In this document: positions 17,346-26,885 of the stretch, one piece after another | Numbering within the stretch: the first letter of the stretch is position 1 | Layout: the number at the start of each line of letters is the position of its first letter | NCBI RefSeq assembly: GCF_030540825.1 | Contig: NZ_JAUOEO010000001.1 | Location: forward strand, 593,001-657,000 | DNA: 64,000 nucleotides | Direction: 5' to 3' | DNA from: Flavivirga spongiicola | GTDB lineage: Bacteria > Bacteroidota > Bacteroidia > Flavobacteriales > Flavobacteriaceae | The notes under the pieces: model-generated | Database searches by the model: none | The model's input: the letters and a program-made list of their open reading frames with translations, nothing else | What the model was told of the DNA's origin: nothing | Made by a program: the position numbers and the translations under genes

Positions 17346-19550
17346 CTACTTTTTAATAAATTTACTTGTCATTTCTTTAGTATCTGTCTTTATTTTAAGA
17401 AAATAAAAACCATTAGAAAGTCCAGAAACTTCAATACTATTTTTAGTCATTTTTAAATTAGACATGATTTCCTTACCACTAATATCATAAATCTGATAAG
17501 CTCTTATAGCCTCATTATTATCTAAAGAAATATTTAAATAATCTTGTACTGGGTTGGGAATAATCTTGAATCTATTATCAGATTTGGATAAGTCGGTAGT
17601 ACTCAAAATACCATTGCTTACATAAACACCATAATCATCTGCACGTTGTGCCCGGCCGTTTCCACACATAACAGGAGATTTATCATATTCTGAAATAACG
17701 CGCATTCTTAATATGGTATTACGAACAGCAGTATCAGGAGGCGTCACACTAACCGATGGTTGCCCACTACTATTTTCTGCAATATTATCCGCTAGAACTT
17801 TTTCATTAATACCGTTGCTATTAGATGTATCAAAACTCCCACTATTGTCCCAATCAATCCAAACCTCTAAATATTGCCCCCCACCGGGTCTAGACTTATA
17901 ATTAACATTTAAATCATAAGTAGTACCTACATTAACCGCTGTACTTTTAATACAAATAAAGTCCTGCAAAGCATTATCAGGAATAAAAGTAGTTGTCATA
18001 TTATTTAAAGTATTAAAAGAAATATTGGTAACTCCATTATTAAAATTACCATCATTATTAGTGCTAGAAATAGTGCATGCCCCTGTAACAGTCGCCGAAC
18101 TAACAATAATATGATCCGCTTTAGTTAAACTTTTTCTTCCCTGTGGATTTGTTACTGAAAGTGTAACACCATACGTACCTAAATTATTAAAAGTAATGGT
18201 TGGGTTTTGGTCTGTAGAAGTATAGGGAGTGTCTACACCATTATCAAAAGTCCAGAGAAATGTCACATCATCATATCCTTCATTAGTATAAGAGTTTGGA
18301 GTACAAGTAGATACATCAGTAAATGCTAATGTACTTCCCAAGCATATACTTGTTCCTTCAGAAATAAAATCAACAGTAGCCGTTGCAGGTGGTGTTAATG
18401 CAGGACTTGTTAGAAAAGAAGCTCGACGCCCATTCAACGCATCTCTAGCCACCGCTCTTTGTCCACCGGTAAATTCTGTAGCGCAACCGGTATAATCCAT
18501 ATAATTGTGCATATGATCTTGGTGCGTTCCTGTATTTCTTCTAAATCCTGTATCAGGATTTGTCACCTGATTAAATGTAGGATCACAGGTATTAGCATCG
18601 TTATTATCACAATCACGGTAAATGGATGGGTCTATTCCAGAAGTCCTAACATGCTCTGGTGTATCAGTAATGCCATCATCACCACATGTATTAGTATCTG
18701 GATCATCCCCATTAAAAGTATGCGGTAAATTAAACGCATGCCCCATTTCATGTGCCCATGTAGAAGAAGATTCATTTAAATAAGAACAAATTAAAACAAC
18801 CGAACCGTCATAAGGTCTTCCATGAGCAGACGCAAAATAAGCATAGCCACCAGTATATGAACCTCCGCTATAACAATTATTATTATCGATTTCATCAACT
18901 ATCCAAACATTATAGTATTTTGTAGGGTTCCAGATACTATATTCTTTAAGGGAATTTACGCCTCCTCCAGATGAATAATCGTCTATACCTCCAGATTCTT
19001 CACTGTTAACACCATCACTAACATAAGCAGGAACGCCGCTCATATCTACACGGTCTATCCCATTTGTACAGTTTCCACTTTCATCCTGTATAGCTAAAGC
19101 AAATTCAATTTTCATATCCACACCGTCTCCATTGCCTTTCGAATCTGCTATTTTTCTCCAATAATTATTTAAATATTTAATACCTCTTCTTACATCTTCA
19201 TCAGAAATATTAGTACCCGTCCCTACTGCTTCTCCTTTATGCATAACATGGACAACTACCGGTACTTGCATAATACCATTAACTGATCTTTTCTGTTGAT
19301 TACCAACCCTTTGTATAGATTGAATGGTTTGTTTATGACGCGCTTTATATTGCGCATCATTTTTCATTTTTTTATTATGAAAGAAATCCGTTCCACAAAA
19401 ATCAGGATTAATTGCATTGTCTTTAACTTCAGGAATTTCTTTTTCTGAATTATTAGACGAGCTTAAAGGTTTAAGTGTTTGTCCACTAACGCTGAAACTA
19501 AAAAAAAGAATAGTGAAAACTATTAACAAAAAGCAATAGTTTGTTCTCAT
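17346..19550 (-). CDS. Secreted M43 zinc metalloprotease with PKD, GEVED and T9SS sorting domains
   Basis: 734 aa. An N-terminal signal peptide (residues 1-23) is followed by a pappalysin-type catalytic domain with HEMGHAFNLPH (267-277) and a downstream Met-turn region NYMDYTGC. Next come a PKD-like domain (about 385-485, with YGVTLSVTNPQG), a GEVED-like domain ending in RADDYGVYVSNG (about 545-645) and a C-terminal type A sorting tail (IIPNPVQDYLNISL to the end). It should be exported by Sec, moved across the outer membrane by the type IX system, and released or surface-attached to degrade proteins. It is monocistronic with no neighbour of related function. Confidence 0.93.
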   Translation of the reverse strand: MRTNYCFLLIVFTILFFSFSVSGQTLKPLSSSNNSEKEIPEVKDNAINPDFCGTDFFHNKKMKNDAQYKARHKQTIQSIQRVGNQQKRSVNGIMQVPVVVHVMHKGEAVGTGTNISDEDVRRGIKYLNNYWRKIADSKGNGDGVDMKIEFALAIQDESGNCTNGIDRVDMSGVPAYVSDGVNSEESGGIDDYSSGGGVNSLKEYSIWNPTKYYNVWIVDEIDNNNCYSGGSYTGGYAYFASAHGRPYDGSVVLICSYLNESSSTWAHEMGHAFNLPHTFNGDDPDTNTCGDDGITDTPEHVRTSGIDPSIYRDCDNNDANTCDPTFNQVTNPDTGFRRNTGTHQDHMHNYMDYTGCATEFTGGQRAVARDALNGRRASFLTSPALTPPATATVDFISEGTSICLGSTLAFTDVSTCTPNSYTNEGYDDVTFLWTFDNGVDTPYTSTDQNPTITFNNLGTYGVTLSVTNPQGRKSLTKADHIIVSSATVTGACTISSTNNDGNFNNGVTNISFNTLNNMTTTFIPDNALQDFICIKSTAVNVGTTYDLNVNYKSRPGGGQYLEVWIDWDNSGSFDTSNSNGINEKVLADNIAENSSGQPSVSVTPPDTAVRNTILRMRVISEYDKSPVMCGNGRAQRADDYGVYVSNGILSTTDLSKSDNRFKIIPNPVQDYLNISLDNNEAIRAYQIYDISGKEIMSNLKMTKNSIEVSGLSNGFYFLKIKTDTKEMTSKFIKK

Positions 19551-19784
19551 ACGATTTGGGTTTTATTGAATTAGGCTTAACGAATATATTAGATTATTAC
19601 ATTTAAAATATATGAAATAACTGTAAAATCGATGAAATACATTTTTATATTTCAATTTATAGAGTTAACAGGCATATTCATCAAATCTCAGATTCTTTAC
19701 ATTAAAAATTTGATAAAACCAAAGTTCGCTTTAATTACAATGAAATATCATTATAGAACTTTCGTAAATGAGACCATTCCTAAA

Positions 19785-19817
19785 TAAAAAAATGCCGCTT
19801 AAAGCGGCATTTTTTTA
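19785..19817 (-). terminator. Intrinsic terminator of carB
   Basis: The inverted repeat ATGCCGC/GCGGCAT (19792-19798 and 19804-19810) has a TTAAA loop, with an A-run on the left that becomes the U-tract for the minus-strand transcript and a T-run on the right. It starts 1 nt past the carB stop and could act in both directions. Confidence 0.9.
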
Positions 19818-22670
19818 TTATTTACTTAAATACATTTTCCGTCTGGAATACAAATCGTAGAATTCATCATCCTTTAAACTGTCAATGAACAAGATGCTTT
19901 CTCCGGTGCTTTTCATTTCCGGTCCTAATTTCTTATTAACATTAGGAAATTTATTAAATGAGAACACGGGTTGCTTAATAGCATAACCATCTAATTCAGG
20001 TTTAAAATCAAAATCTTTGATTTTCTTTTCACCTAACATCACTTTAGTTGCATAATTCACATAGGGTTCACCGTATGCTTTTGCTATAAAAGGAACTGTT
20101 CTAGAAGCTCTAGGGTTGGCTTCAATGATGTAAACCGTATCATCTTTAATTGCAAATTGGATATTTATGAGTCCTACAGTGTTTAATGCTAAAGCAATTT
20201 TTTTAGTATGATCTATTATTTGTTGCATTACCAAATCCCCTAAGTTAAAAGGTGGTAATAATGAATTACTATCTCCAGAATGAATTCCACATGGTTCAAT
20301 ATGTTCCATGATACCAATAATATAAACATTTTCTCCATCACAAATCGCATCGGCTTCAGCTTCAATAGCACCATCTAAATAATGATCTAGCAGTAACTGA
20401 TTCCCAGGCATTCTACTTAACAGGTCAACCACATGTTTTTCTAATTCTTCTTTGTTGATAACAATCTTCATACCTTGGCCTCCAAGTACGTATGAAGGAC
20501 GTACTAAAATTGGAAAGTCTAATACATCTGCAATAGCCGACGCTTCGTCTGCTGTCGTAGCAATATCAAACTGTGGATAAGGAATATTATTCTCTTTTAA
20601 TAGATTAGAGAACAACCCTCTATCTTCTGCTAAATCAAGAGATTCAAAACTAGTTCCTAATATCTTAACACCATATCTCGATAGTTTTTCTGCAAGTTTT
20701 AGAGCAGTTTGCCCTCCTAATTGCACAATAACCCCTTCTGGTTTCTCATGCTTGATGATATCGTAAATATGTTCCCAAAAAACAGGTTCAAAATATAATT
20801 TATCGGCGGTATCAAAATCTGTTGAAACGGTTTCAGGGTTGCAGTTAATCATGATTGTTTCGTATCCACATTCTGCAGCTGCCAAAACACCATGTACACA
20901 ACAATAATCAAACTCAATACCCTGTCCTATTCTATTTGGGCCAGACCCTAAAACAATAATTTTCTTTTTATCAGAAACGATACTTTCATTATCAGCATAT
21001 CGTTTACCGTCTGCTGTTTCCATATCGCTTTCAAACGTTGAATAGTAATATGGTGTTTTAGCTTTAAACTCAGCAGCACAAGTATCAACTAATTTGTAAA
21101 CACGATTAATACCTAATGCTTCACGCTTATTATAGACCTGACTTTCTAAACAACCCAACATGTGAGCTATTTGTCTGTCACCATAGCCTTTTTGTTTTGC
21201 TTCTAATAATAAATCTTTCTCTATAGTATCAATATTGAAGGTAGAAATTTCATTATTAAGGAAATGTAATTCTTCGTATTGCTTCAAGAACCACATATCA
21301 ATTTTTGTGATTTCATGAATTCGACTTAATGGAATACCCATTCTAATAGCATCATAAATAATAAAAACACGATCCCAAGACGCATAAGTAAGCTTCTCTA
21401 TAATTTGGTCGTAATTCTTATTTTCTTTTCCGTCGGCACCAAGTCCATTACGTTTAATTTCTAATGACTGAGTTGCTTTATGAAGTGCTTCCTGGAACGA
21501 CCGACCGATTCCCATGACTTCTCCTACAGATTTCATTTGAAGACCTAAAGTTCTATCCGATCCTTCAAATTTATCAAAATTCCAACGTGGTATTTTTACA
21601 ATCACATAATCTAAAGTAGGTTCAAATAAAGCCGATGTAGATTTTGTAATTTGATTTTCTAATTCATCTAAATGATAACCAATAGCTAGTTTAGCAGCAA
21701 CCTTGGCAATTGGATATCCCGTAGCTTTACTTGCCAATGCTGAAGAACGTGACACACGAGGATTAATTTCAATAGCAATAATATCCTCTTTTTCGTCCGG
21801 ACTTACGGCAAATTGTACATTACAACCACCTGCAAAATCTCCAATACTACGCATCATATGGATGGCCATATCACGCATTCTCTGGTAGGTTCTATCACTT
21901 AATGTCATAGCTGGAGCTACTGTAATAGAATCTCCTGTATGAATCCCCATAGGATCCATGTTCTCGATAGAACATATAATGACTACATTATCATTAGCAT
22001 CCCTAAGTAACTCTAATTCATACTCTTTCCAGCCAATCAATGCCTTATCTATCATAACCTCATGAATTGGAGAAATTTCCAAACCACGGGTTAACAACTC
22101 ATCAAAATCTTCTTGTTTATGTACAAAAGATGCGCCTGCACCTCCTAAGGTATATGATGCTCTAATAACTAAAGGAAAACCAAATTCCTGAGCAATTTCT
22201 TTTCCTTTTAAATAAGATGTCGCGGTTGCTTGGGGTGCCATCGGAATACCTATTTTAAGCATCAATTCTCTAAATTGCTCCCTATCTTCCGTAATATTTA
22301 TAGCATCAATATCAACTCCTATAATTTCAACATCAAAATCTTTCCAAATACCCTTTTCGTCAGCTTCTATACATAAATTTAAAGCTGTTTGACCTCCCAT
22401 TGTTGGTAAAACGGCATCAATTTGTGGATGATCTTTTAAAATTTTAATAATCGATTTTGTATTAAGTGGAAGCAAATAAACATGATCTGCCATAGAAGGG
22501 TCAGTCATAATTGTTGCTGGATTAGAATTGATAAGAATGGTTTCAATTCCATCTTCTCTAAGTGATCTTAAAGCTTGTGTTCCCGAATAATCAAATTCAC
22601 ATGCTTGTCCAATAACGATAGGACCTGATCCAATAATTAGTATCGATTTTAGATTTGAATTTTTTGGCAT
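19818..22670 (-). CDS. carB: Carbamoyl phosphate synthase large subunit
   Basis: 950 aa with two ATP-grasp synthetase halves. The first starts with SILIIGSGPIVIGQACEFDYSG and includes the RASYTLGGAGA loop; the second starts at IIVLGSGPNRIGQGIEFDY (about residue 570) and includes RPSYVLGGQGM. It makes carbamoyl phosphate from glutamine-derived ammonia, bicarbonate and 2 ATP for pyrimidines and arginine. The protein ends right after the second carbamate half (KMYLSK), so the ~130-residue MGS-like allosteric domain of the E. coli enzyme (1073 aa) is absent, which is usual in this lineage. carA is not adjacent. Its product is also the substrate of the carbamoyltransferase 10 kb away. Confidence 0.96.
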   Translation of the reverse strand: MPKNSNLKSILIIGSGPIVIGQACEFDYSGTQALRSLREDGIETILINSNPATIMTDPSMADHVYLLPLNTKSIIKILKDHPQIDAVLPTMGGQTALNLCIEADEKGIWKDFDVEIIGVDIDAINITEDREQFRELMLKIGIPMAPQATATSYLKGKEIAQEFGFPLVIRASYTLGGAGASFVHKQEDFDELLTRGLEISPIHEVMIDKALIGWKEYELELLRDANDNVVIICSIENMDPMGIHTGDSITVAPAMTLSDRTYQRMRDMAIHMMRSIGDFAGGCNVQFAVSPDEKEDIIAIEINPRVSRSSALASKATGYPIAKVAAKLAIGYHLDELENQITKSTSALFEPTLDYVIVKIPRWNFDKFEGSDRTLGLQMKSVGEVMGIGRSFQEALHKATQSLEIKRNGLGADGKENKNYDQIIEKLTYASWDRVFIIYDAIRMGIPLSRIHEITKIDMWFLKQYEELHFLNNEISTFNIDTIEKDLLLEAKQKGYGDRQIAHMLGCLESQVYNKREALGINRVYKLVDTCAAEFKAKTPYYYSTFESDMETADGKRYADNESIVSDKKKIIVLGSGPNRIGQGIEFDYCCVHGVLAAAECGYETIMINCNPETVSTDFDTADKLYFEPVFWEHIYDIIKHEKPEGVIVQLGGQTALKLAEKLSRYGVKILGTSFESLDLAEDRGLFSNLLKENNIPYPQFDIATTADEASAIADVLDFPILVRPSYVLGGQGMKIVINKEELEKHVVDLLSRMPGNQLLLDHYLDGAIEAEADAICDGENVYIIGIMEHIEPCGIHSGDSNSLLPPFNLGDLVMQQIIDHTKKIALALNTVGLINIQFAIKDDTVYIIEANPRASRTVPFIAKAYGEPYVNYATKVMLGEKKIKDFDFKPELDGYAIKQPVFSFNKFPNVNKKLGPEMKSTGESILFIDSLKDDEFYDLYSRRKMYLSK

Positions 22671-22705
22671 TTTTTACTAGTTATGTCGTGTAATATAATT
22701 TGTTA

Positions 22706-22713
22706 CAAAAATA
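22706..22713 (-). promoter_or_regulatory. Candidate -7 element of carB
   Basis: The minus-strand TATTTTTG matches TAnnTTTG, 35 nt before the carB ATG. No well-spaced TTG is present. Confidence 0.45.
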
Positions 22714-22726
22714 ATATTCATTAGAT

Positions 22727-22760
22727 ATAAAAAAAGGCGTTACACTTAAGTAACACCTTT
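22727..22760 (-). terminator. Intrinsic terminator of rpmH
   Basis: An 11-bp stem with one G-U pair (22733-22743 with 22750-22760) and a 6-nt loop is followed on the minus strand by a run of seven U residues. It lies 24 nt past the rpmH stop and upstream of carB. Confidence 0.88.
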
Positions 22761-22783
22761 AAATTATCAACAATTGTTAATCA

Positions 22784-22945
22784 TTATTTTTTATGTCTTG
22801 TTTCAGATGACACAGATATTTTTTTTCTTCCTTTAGCTCTTCTACGAGCTAATACCTTTCTACCATTGACAGAAGCCATTCTTTCTCTGAAACCGTGTTT
22901 GTTTCTTCTCTTTCTTTTAGAAGGCTGAAATGTTCTTTTACTCAT
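22784..22945 (-). CDS. rpmH: 50S ribosomal protein L34
   Basis: 53 aa, highly basic. The start [19 protein letters not shown] and the later [20 protein letters not shown] segment are the universal L34 signature. It is a component of the large ribosomal subunit. It has its own promoter and terminator. The usual rnpA-dnaA neighbours are absent, as is common in Bacteroidota. Confidence 0.97.
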   Translation of the reverse strand: MSKRTFQPSKRKRRNKHGFRERMASVNGRKVLARRRAKGRKKISVSSETRHKK

Positions 22946-23009
22946 TATCTTGTATCTTTAAATCTGAATTGTATTTTTCTATAGTTTGGGCATCCTCCAA
23001 AACCGAGGG

Positions 23010-23039
23010 CAAATATACAAAGCCTTTATTACTTTGCAA
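23010..23039 (-). promoter_or_regulatory. Promoter of rpmH
   Basis: On the minus strand, TTG (23039-23037, within TTTGC) is followed by a 19-nt spacer and TATATTTG (23017-23010). This is the full Bacteroidota housekeeping consensus, placing transcription start about 58 nt before the rpmH ATG. Confidence 0.8.
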
Positions 23040-23243
23040 ACCATTTTTAAAAAAATATTTTTTAATTATTTTTTTGATTAAAATATTCCGGCCACACCTT
23101 TGTTTCTTTGGGCTAATCACTCCCTTTTTGTTAAATATCTATGAGTTACTTTTAATAAAAATTTAGTTTCTTTGCAATCTAAAACATAAAAGACCTTATT
23201 TACATATAAAAATAGCGTCTATTCACATTGTAAACTTATTAAA

Positions 23244-23819
23244 ATGTACAATAAAATTATAAAACTAATTATAGCAGCTGGCATCATTGCTTATGCTGTA
23301 TATCAATTTACTGAAGGTTACATAGGCAATGGTATAATGCTTATACTCCTCTCTTTAATTTTTGTATTCCTTTATTTTAAAAATGAGTTTATTTTATTAG
23401 CTTTTTTAAGATTACGTAAACAAGATTTTGACGGCGCAAAAAAATGGCTTAACAAAATTAAAAATCCTGAATCTGCTCTTGTAAAAAAACAGCAAGGGTA
23501 TTATAATTATTTGCATGGTATTATGGTATCCCAAAGTAATATGAATGACGCCGAAAAATATTTTAAAAAGGCTATTTCTTTAGGATTATCTATGGATCAT
23601 GATTTGGCCATGGCAAAATTAAATTTATCTGGTATTGCCTTTTCTAAACGTAGAAAGCAGGAAGCTCAAAAACTACTATCTGAAGCTCAAAAACTAGATA
23701 AACAGGGTATGCTGACTGATCAGATAAAAATGATGAAACAAAATATGAAACGTTCACAAATGCCTAATCAACATTATGGTAGTGGTGGTTCTTTAAGATC
23801 ACAGAAAAGAAGAGGGTAA
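23244..23819 (+). CDS. Membrane-anchored tetratricopeptide-repeat protein
   Basis: 191 aa. Two N-terminal membrane helices (about residues 6-22 and 28-58) are followed by a cytoplasmic or periplasmic helical part. FDGAKKWLNKI and MNDAEKYFKKAISLGL are TPR-like helices, and KRRKQEAQKLLSEAQKL a third. The tail is basic and polar (RSQMPNQHYGSGG). It is probably a scaffold. No pathway can be assigned, and it is not in an operon with its neighbours. Confidence 0.6.
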   Translation: MYNKIIKLIIAAGIIAYAVYQFTEGYIGNGIMLILLSLIFVFLYFKNEFILLAFLRLRKQDFDGAKKWLNKIKNPESALVKKQQGYYNYLHGIMVSQSNMNDAEKYFKKAISLGLSMDHDLAMAKLNLSGIAFSKRRKQEAQKLLSEAQKLDKQGMLTDQIKMMKQNMKRSQMPNQHYGSGGSLRSQKRRG

Positions 23820-23951
23820 TATTATTGGTTTCAAATTTAGTTAAAACTGTGTACTTTAGTCTATTTCGCTTTCAGTTTCTAAAAAATTTTCTGCCACTAA
23901 TTACAAATTCATTATAGTGAATTCTCAAATGATATTCCTCATTTCACGAAG

Positions 23952-23966
23952 CAGACTTTCAGTCTG
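23952..23966. repeat. Short palindrome between convergent genes
   Basis: CAGACT-TTC-AGTCTG is a perfect 6-bp stem with an adjacent GTCTGCC extension. It sits between the TPR gene and the transglycosylase and may be part of a dispersed repeat or a weak terminator. Confidence 0.3.
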
Positions 23967-24005
23967 TCTGCCAAACAAACCTATGAACAGTCCATGGCTT
24001 AGTAG

Positions 24006-24932
24006 TTATTGTACATCATAATACCCCTTTTTAGGTATATCAATTGTATATAACTTTTTTGTTTTATTATTTAAATGTGATTCTCGTAACCAAGGGTTAT
24101 GAAGTTTTAATATTTTGTAATTAATATCAAATCCTTCTGCAAATTTAGAAAAATCGGTTACCGCTGTATCTACCGTAACTTTATACGTAGGAACATTATT
24201 ATATAAATCCTTTTCTCTAAAATTAAAACCATATTTAGCAGGGTTTGATAAAATTTCTTTTAATGCCACTATTCTAAATATATAACGCCCCGTTTCCTCA
24301 ATAAGTAGTAAATCATAGTAACTAGAAACATTTTGCTCTTTTAATTTTCTAGAAACACCTGCATTACCAGCATTATATGCTGCTGCTGCTAATGTCCATG
24401 AACCTAATCTCTTTTTAGATTTTAATAAATATTTGCATGCGACCTCGGTCGCTTTTTCTAAATGATAGCGTTCGTCAACATTTGCATTAACTTCTAAACC
24501 ATTTTCTTTACCTGTAACTTTCATAATTTGCCAAACACCTCTAGCTCCGGCCGGAGACACTGCATTTGTTAAACCACTTTCTATAACTGCTAAATATTTA
24601 AAATCGTCAGGAATACCGTGTTTTTTTAAAATAGGTTCTATAATTGGGAAATACTTTTTGGCACGTTTAAACATCAACAATCCGTTAGATTGCCAATACG
24701 TATTAACTAATAATTCTCTATCCATTCGCTCTAAAATATCAGGATTTTTAAGCGGCACTGGTTCACCAGCAAAATTTAAATCATCTGGGACTTGTAATGC
24801 ATAAACGTTATAATCATTAATTAATTTTTTTTCAAAATTTTCATCCGTTGGAGCGTCTTGTAAGGCATAAATAAATAGGGCTGACAAACTTAATAATCCC
24901 ACAAACGCTAATAGTTTCTGTGCTATCTTCAT
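24006..24932 (-). CDS. Lytic transglycosylase (SLT/GH23, MltD-like)
   Basis: 308 aa. An N-terminal hydrophobic segment (residues 4-23) is a signal or anchor. The transglycosylase domain shows the catalytic Glu in YLAVIESG (E118), the SPAGARGVWQIM loop and the AAAAYNAGNAGV motif, followed by ETGRYIFRIVAL. It cleaves peptidoglycan glycan strands to 1,6-anhydromuramyl products in the periplasm. The C-terminal LysM repeats of longer MltD proteins are missing, but a residual PTYKVTVDTAV region follows the catalytic domain. Confidence 0.9.
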   Translation of the reverse strand: MKIAQKLLAFVGLLSLSALFIYALQDAPTDENFEKKLINDYNVYALQVPDDLNFAGEPVPLKNPDILERMDRELLVNTYWQSNGLLMFKRAKKYFPIIEPILKKHGIPDDFKYLAVIESGLTNAVSPAGARGVWQIMKVTGKENGLEVNANVDERYHLEKATEVACKYLLKSKKRLGSWTLAAAAYNAGNAGVSRKLKEQNVSSYYDLLLIEETGRYIFRIVALKEILSNPAKYGFNFREKDLYNNVPTYKVTVDTAVTDFSKFAEGFDINYKILKLHNPWLRESHLNNKTKKLYTIDIPKKGYYDVQ

Positions 24933-24968
24933 TTTTAATAAGTTTTGCTTAAAGGTAAAATTTTTTAT

Positions 24969-25634
24969 TTAGTTTTCTAAAATTATATGTGGTAAATTCT
25001 CATTAAACCATTTATATTTATTTATAATCATAATATGTGTCCCATTTTTTATGGTGATACAATTTGTTATATTCTTAATAGGAAACACGGCGTCCTTATC
25101 TCCGTGAATATGTACAATATTTGATAGATTTTCGTTTTGATTCCAACAAACCATTTGTTTAATAGCCCAACTTAAATATTTACTATCATTAACAGATAAA
25201 TATCTTTTATATAAATCTATACGTTTTTTTATACTGCTACCAAAAACATACTTTGCAAGTAAATCAATATTACTAGCCAATTGTGTTGGCACTAAGGTAT
25301 AGGCCTTAGTTTTTTTGGCTAGCGCCATATGCTTAGGTAATTCGTGCTTTGATTTAACACTAGATACTATAATGAGTTTTCTAACGTGTATATGTTTACT
25401 TATTTCCTGAACCAAAACACCTCCAAATGACACACCAAGCAGCACAATATTTTCATGCTTTATATTATTGATCATTCGTAATGCATAATCACTAATAGAC
25501 TCATCATTAATTGGTAACACCCACTCAAGCCAATGAATCTTAAATTGATTTTCTGGTAATTTTATATACTCAAAAATTATGGGACTCGCTGCCATTCCTG
25601 GCATTAAATAAACATGTATTATTTCTTCATCCAT
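24969..25634 (-). CDS. Alpha/beta hydrolase
   Basis: 221 aa. An alpha/beta-hydrolase core has the nucleophile elbow GVSFGG (around residue 82), a late acidic strand HGDKDAVFPI and a conserved His in NGTHIMI. The N-terminal LMPGMAAS turn replaces the usual HGxP oxyanion loop. No signal peptide is present, so it is probably cytoplasmic. The substrate is unknown. It precedes the transglycosylase gene by 36 nt on the same strand and may be cotranscribed. Confidence 0.75.
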   Translation of the reverse strand: MDEEIIHVYLMPGMAASPIIFEYIKLPENQFKIHWLEWVLPINDESISDYALRMINNIKHENIVLLGVSFGGVLVQEISKHIHVRKLIIVSSVKSKHELPKHMALAKKTKAYTLVPTQLASNIDLLAKYVFGSSIKKRIDLYKRYLSVNDSKYLSWAIKQMVCWNQNENLSNIVHIHGDKDAVFPIKNITNCITIKNGTHIMIINKYKWFNENLPHIILEN

Positions 25635-25751
25635 TTCTATTATAATAGAATTTAATAAAATTGTTCTCTAAATTTAAATAAAACTTATTCTAACGGTTTA
25701 TTTTATAAGGCATTAACCTTGTTTTATCTTTAGATTGATAAATATTTTTTG

Positions 25752-25759
25752 TACTTTTG
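25752..25759 (+). promoter_or_regulatory. Candidate -7 element of the GNAT-like gene
   Basis: TACTTTTG matches TAnnTTTG, 67 nt before the ATG at 25827. A TTG is present only 14 nt upstream, shorter than usual. Confidence 0.45.
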
Positions 25760-25826
25760 CAAAACAAAGTTATAATAAATAGTACTCAACTATTTAAGAT
25801 TCCTAAGAAATAAAACAAAAACTACT

Positions 25827-26123
25827 ATGGTTGAAGCTGCAGAACTAATTGATAACGATTTTTTACGTCAGTTTGAAATAAAAATTGATGACCATTTAGC
25901 TAAAATTGAATACTCTTTACAAGAAAGAAAGATTTTTCTAACAAAGCTAATTATACCTGAAGGCATTAAAGATCAGGAATTTAGCAAAGAATTCCTAGTA
26001 GCTGTTTTCGAACAAATTGAAGAACGCAATTTAAGTGTAGTACCTACAAGCCCTGAAATAGCTAAGTTTGTAAGAAGCAATAGAAAATACAAACGTATGC
26101 TTCCTGTTGGAGTAAGAATTTAA
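25827..26123 (+). CDS. Small YjdJ-type GNAT N-acetyltransferase-like protein
   Basis: 98 aa. The compact fold has the order of YjdJ-like Gcn5-related proteins: strands IDDHLAKIEYSL and RKIFLTKLIIPEGI, a helix with FLVAVFEQIEERN, then VVPTSPEIAKFVRSN and the end strand MLPVGVRI. Minimal GNATs of this type bind acetyl-CoA and acetylate an amine, but the target is not known. It is a monocistronic unit with its own promoter element and terminator. Confidence 0.75.
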   Translation: MVEAAELIDNDFLRQFEIKIDDHLAKIEYSLQERKIFLTKLIIPEGIKDQEFSKEFLVAVFEQIEERNLSVVPTSPEIAKFVRSNRKYKRMLPVGVRI

Positions 26124-26150
26124 TTTTTGAAACACAAAAAAACAAATAAT

Positions 26151-26187
26151 AAAAAATCCGAAGCTAATGGCTGCGGATTTTTTATTT
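26151..26187 (+). terminator. Intrinsic terminator after the GNAT-like gene
   Basis: AAAAATCCG pairs with CGGATTTTT (26152-26160 and 26174-26182), with an inner AGC/GCT pairing and a T-run. Confidence 0.88.
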
Positions 26188-26271
26188 TCTGAATTTATCT
26201 TTTAAGGGATAATGGATACCTTTTGTATTAAATCGCATATTTATTTATACGATCGCTGTATGATTAATTAC

Positions 26272-26775
26272 TTATTGCTTGGTATAAACTAATGTTAAAT
26301 CTTTAGTAGTCAATACTTCCGTAAAATCTTCGTTATGTACAGTTATCGACTCTTTAACCACTCTAAATAATTGATTTCCTATTATAATAGACTCTCTATC
26401 ATTAAATATAACTGTATCAATATTTTGAGAATATGTTGTTGCAAAACCAATAATACCTTGCTGATCGCATGTTACGCTAAACGCATATTCATCTGTAGTT
26501 CCCTCCAATAAAGCAATATCAATATCTGGATTAAAGGTTTTATTTAAAGACACAACACCATTAGGTTCGAAAATTAAAGTTTCATTATTAGCACATTCAA
26601 TTTCATCTAAAATGTTAGTGCTAACCGTGCCATCCTTATTGATATCAAATCCGCCTGCTACATCCCAAGCTGTGAGCTTCCATGTGCCTACAATTGACAG
26701 ATCATCATTATCCTCACTGGAACAACTTGTAAGCAATAATGATACAAAACATAAAATAAAAAGTAATTTACTCAT
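26272..26775 (-). CDS. Lipocalin-like lipoprotein
   Basis: 167 aa. The lipoprotein signal ends at LLLTSC (C18). The mature part begins with SIVGTWKLTAWD, the opening strand of the lipocalin-like (DUF4923/Lipocalin_5) family of Bacteroidota, and continues as alternating beta strands ending in VYTKQ. It probably binds a small hydrophobic ligand or is structural at the outer membrane. No linked gene gives a hint. Confidence 0.72.
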   Translation of the reverse strand: MSKLLFILCFVSLLLTSCSSEDNDDLSIVGTWKLTAWDVAGGFDINKDGTVSTNILDEIECANNETLIFEPNGVVSLNKTFNPDIDIALLEGTTDEYAFSVTCDQQGIIGFATTYSQNIDTVIFNDRESIIIGNQLFRVVKESITVHNEDFTEVLTTKDLTLVYTKQ

Positions 26776-26885
26776 ATTTGGGGCATGATTAATCCCTGTA
26801 AATGTATAGTGTGCAGTTTTATTTGCACAATAAATAAGTTAAAGTGAGTAAAACTCTGGCTAATATGTAAGACAATTATGGTTTT

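Noticed and set aside
22930..23166. Overlapping ORFs on both strands between rpmH and the TPR gene
   Set aside because: They overlap the rpmH start and promoter and show no family features or codon bias of a gene.
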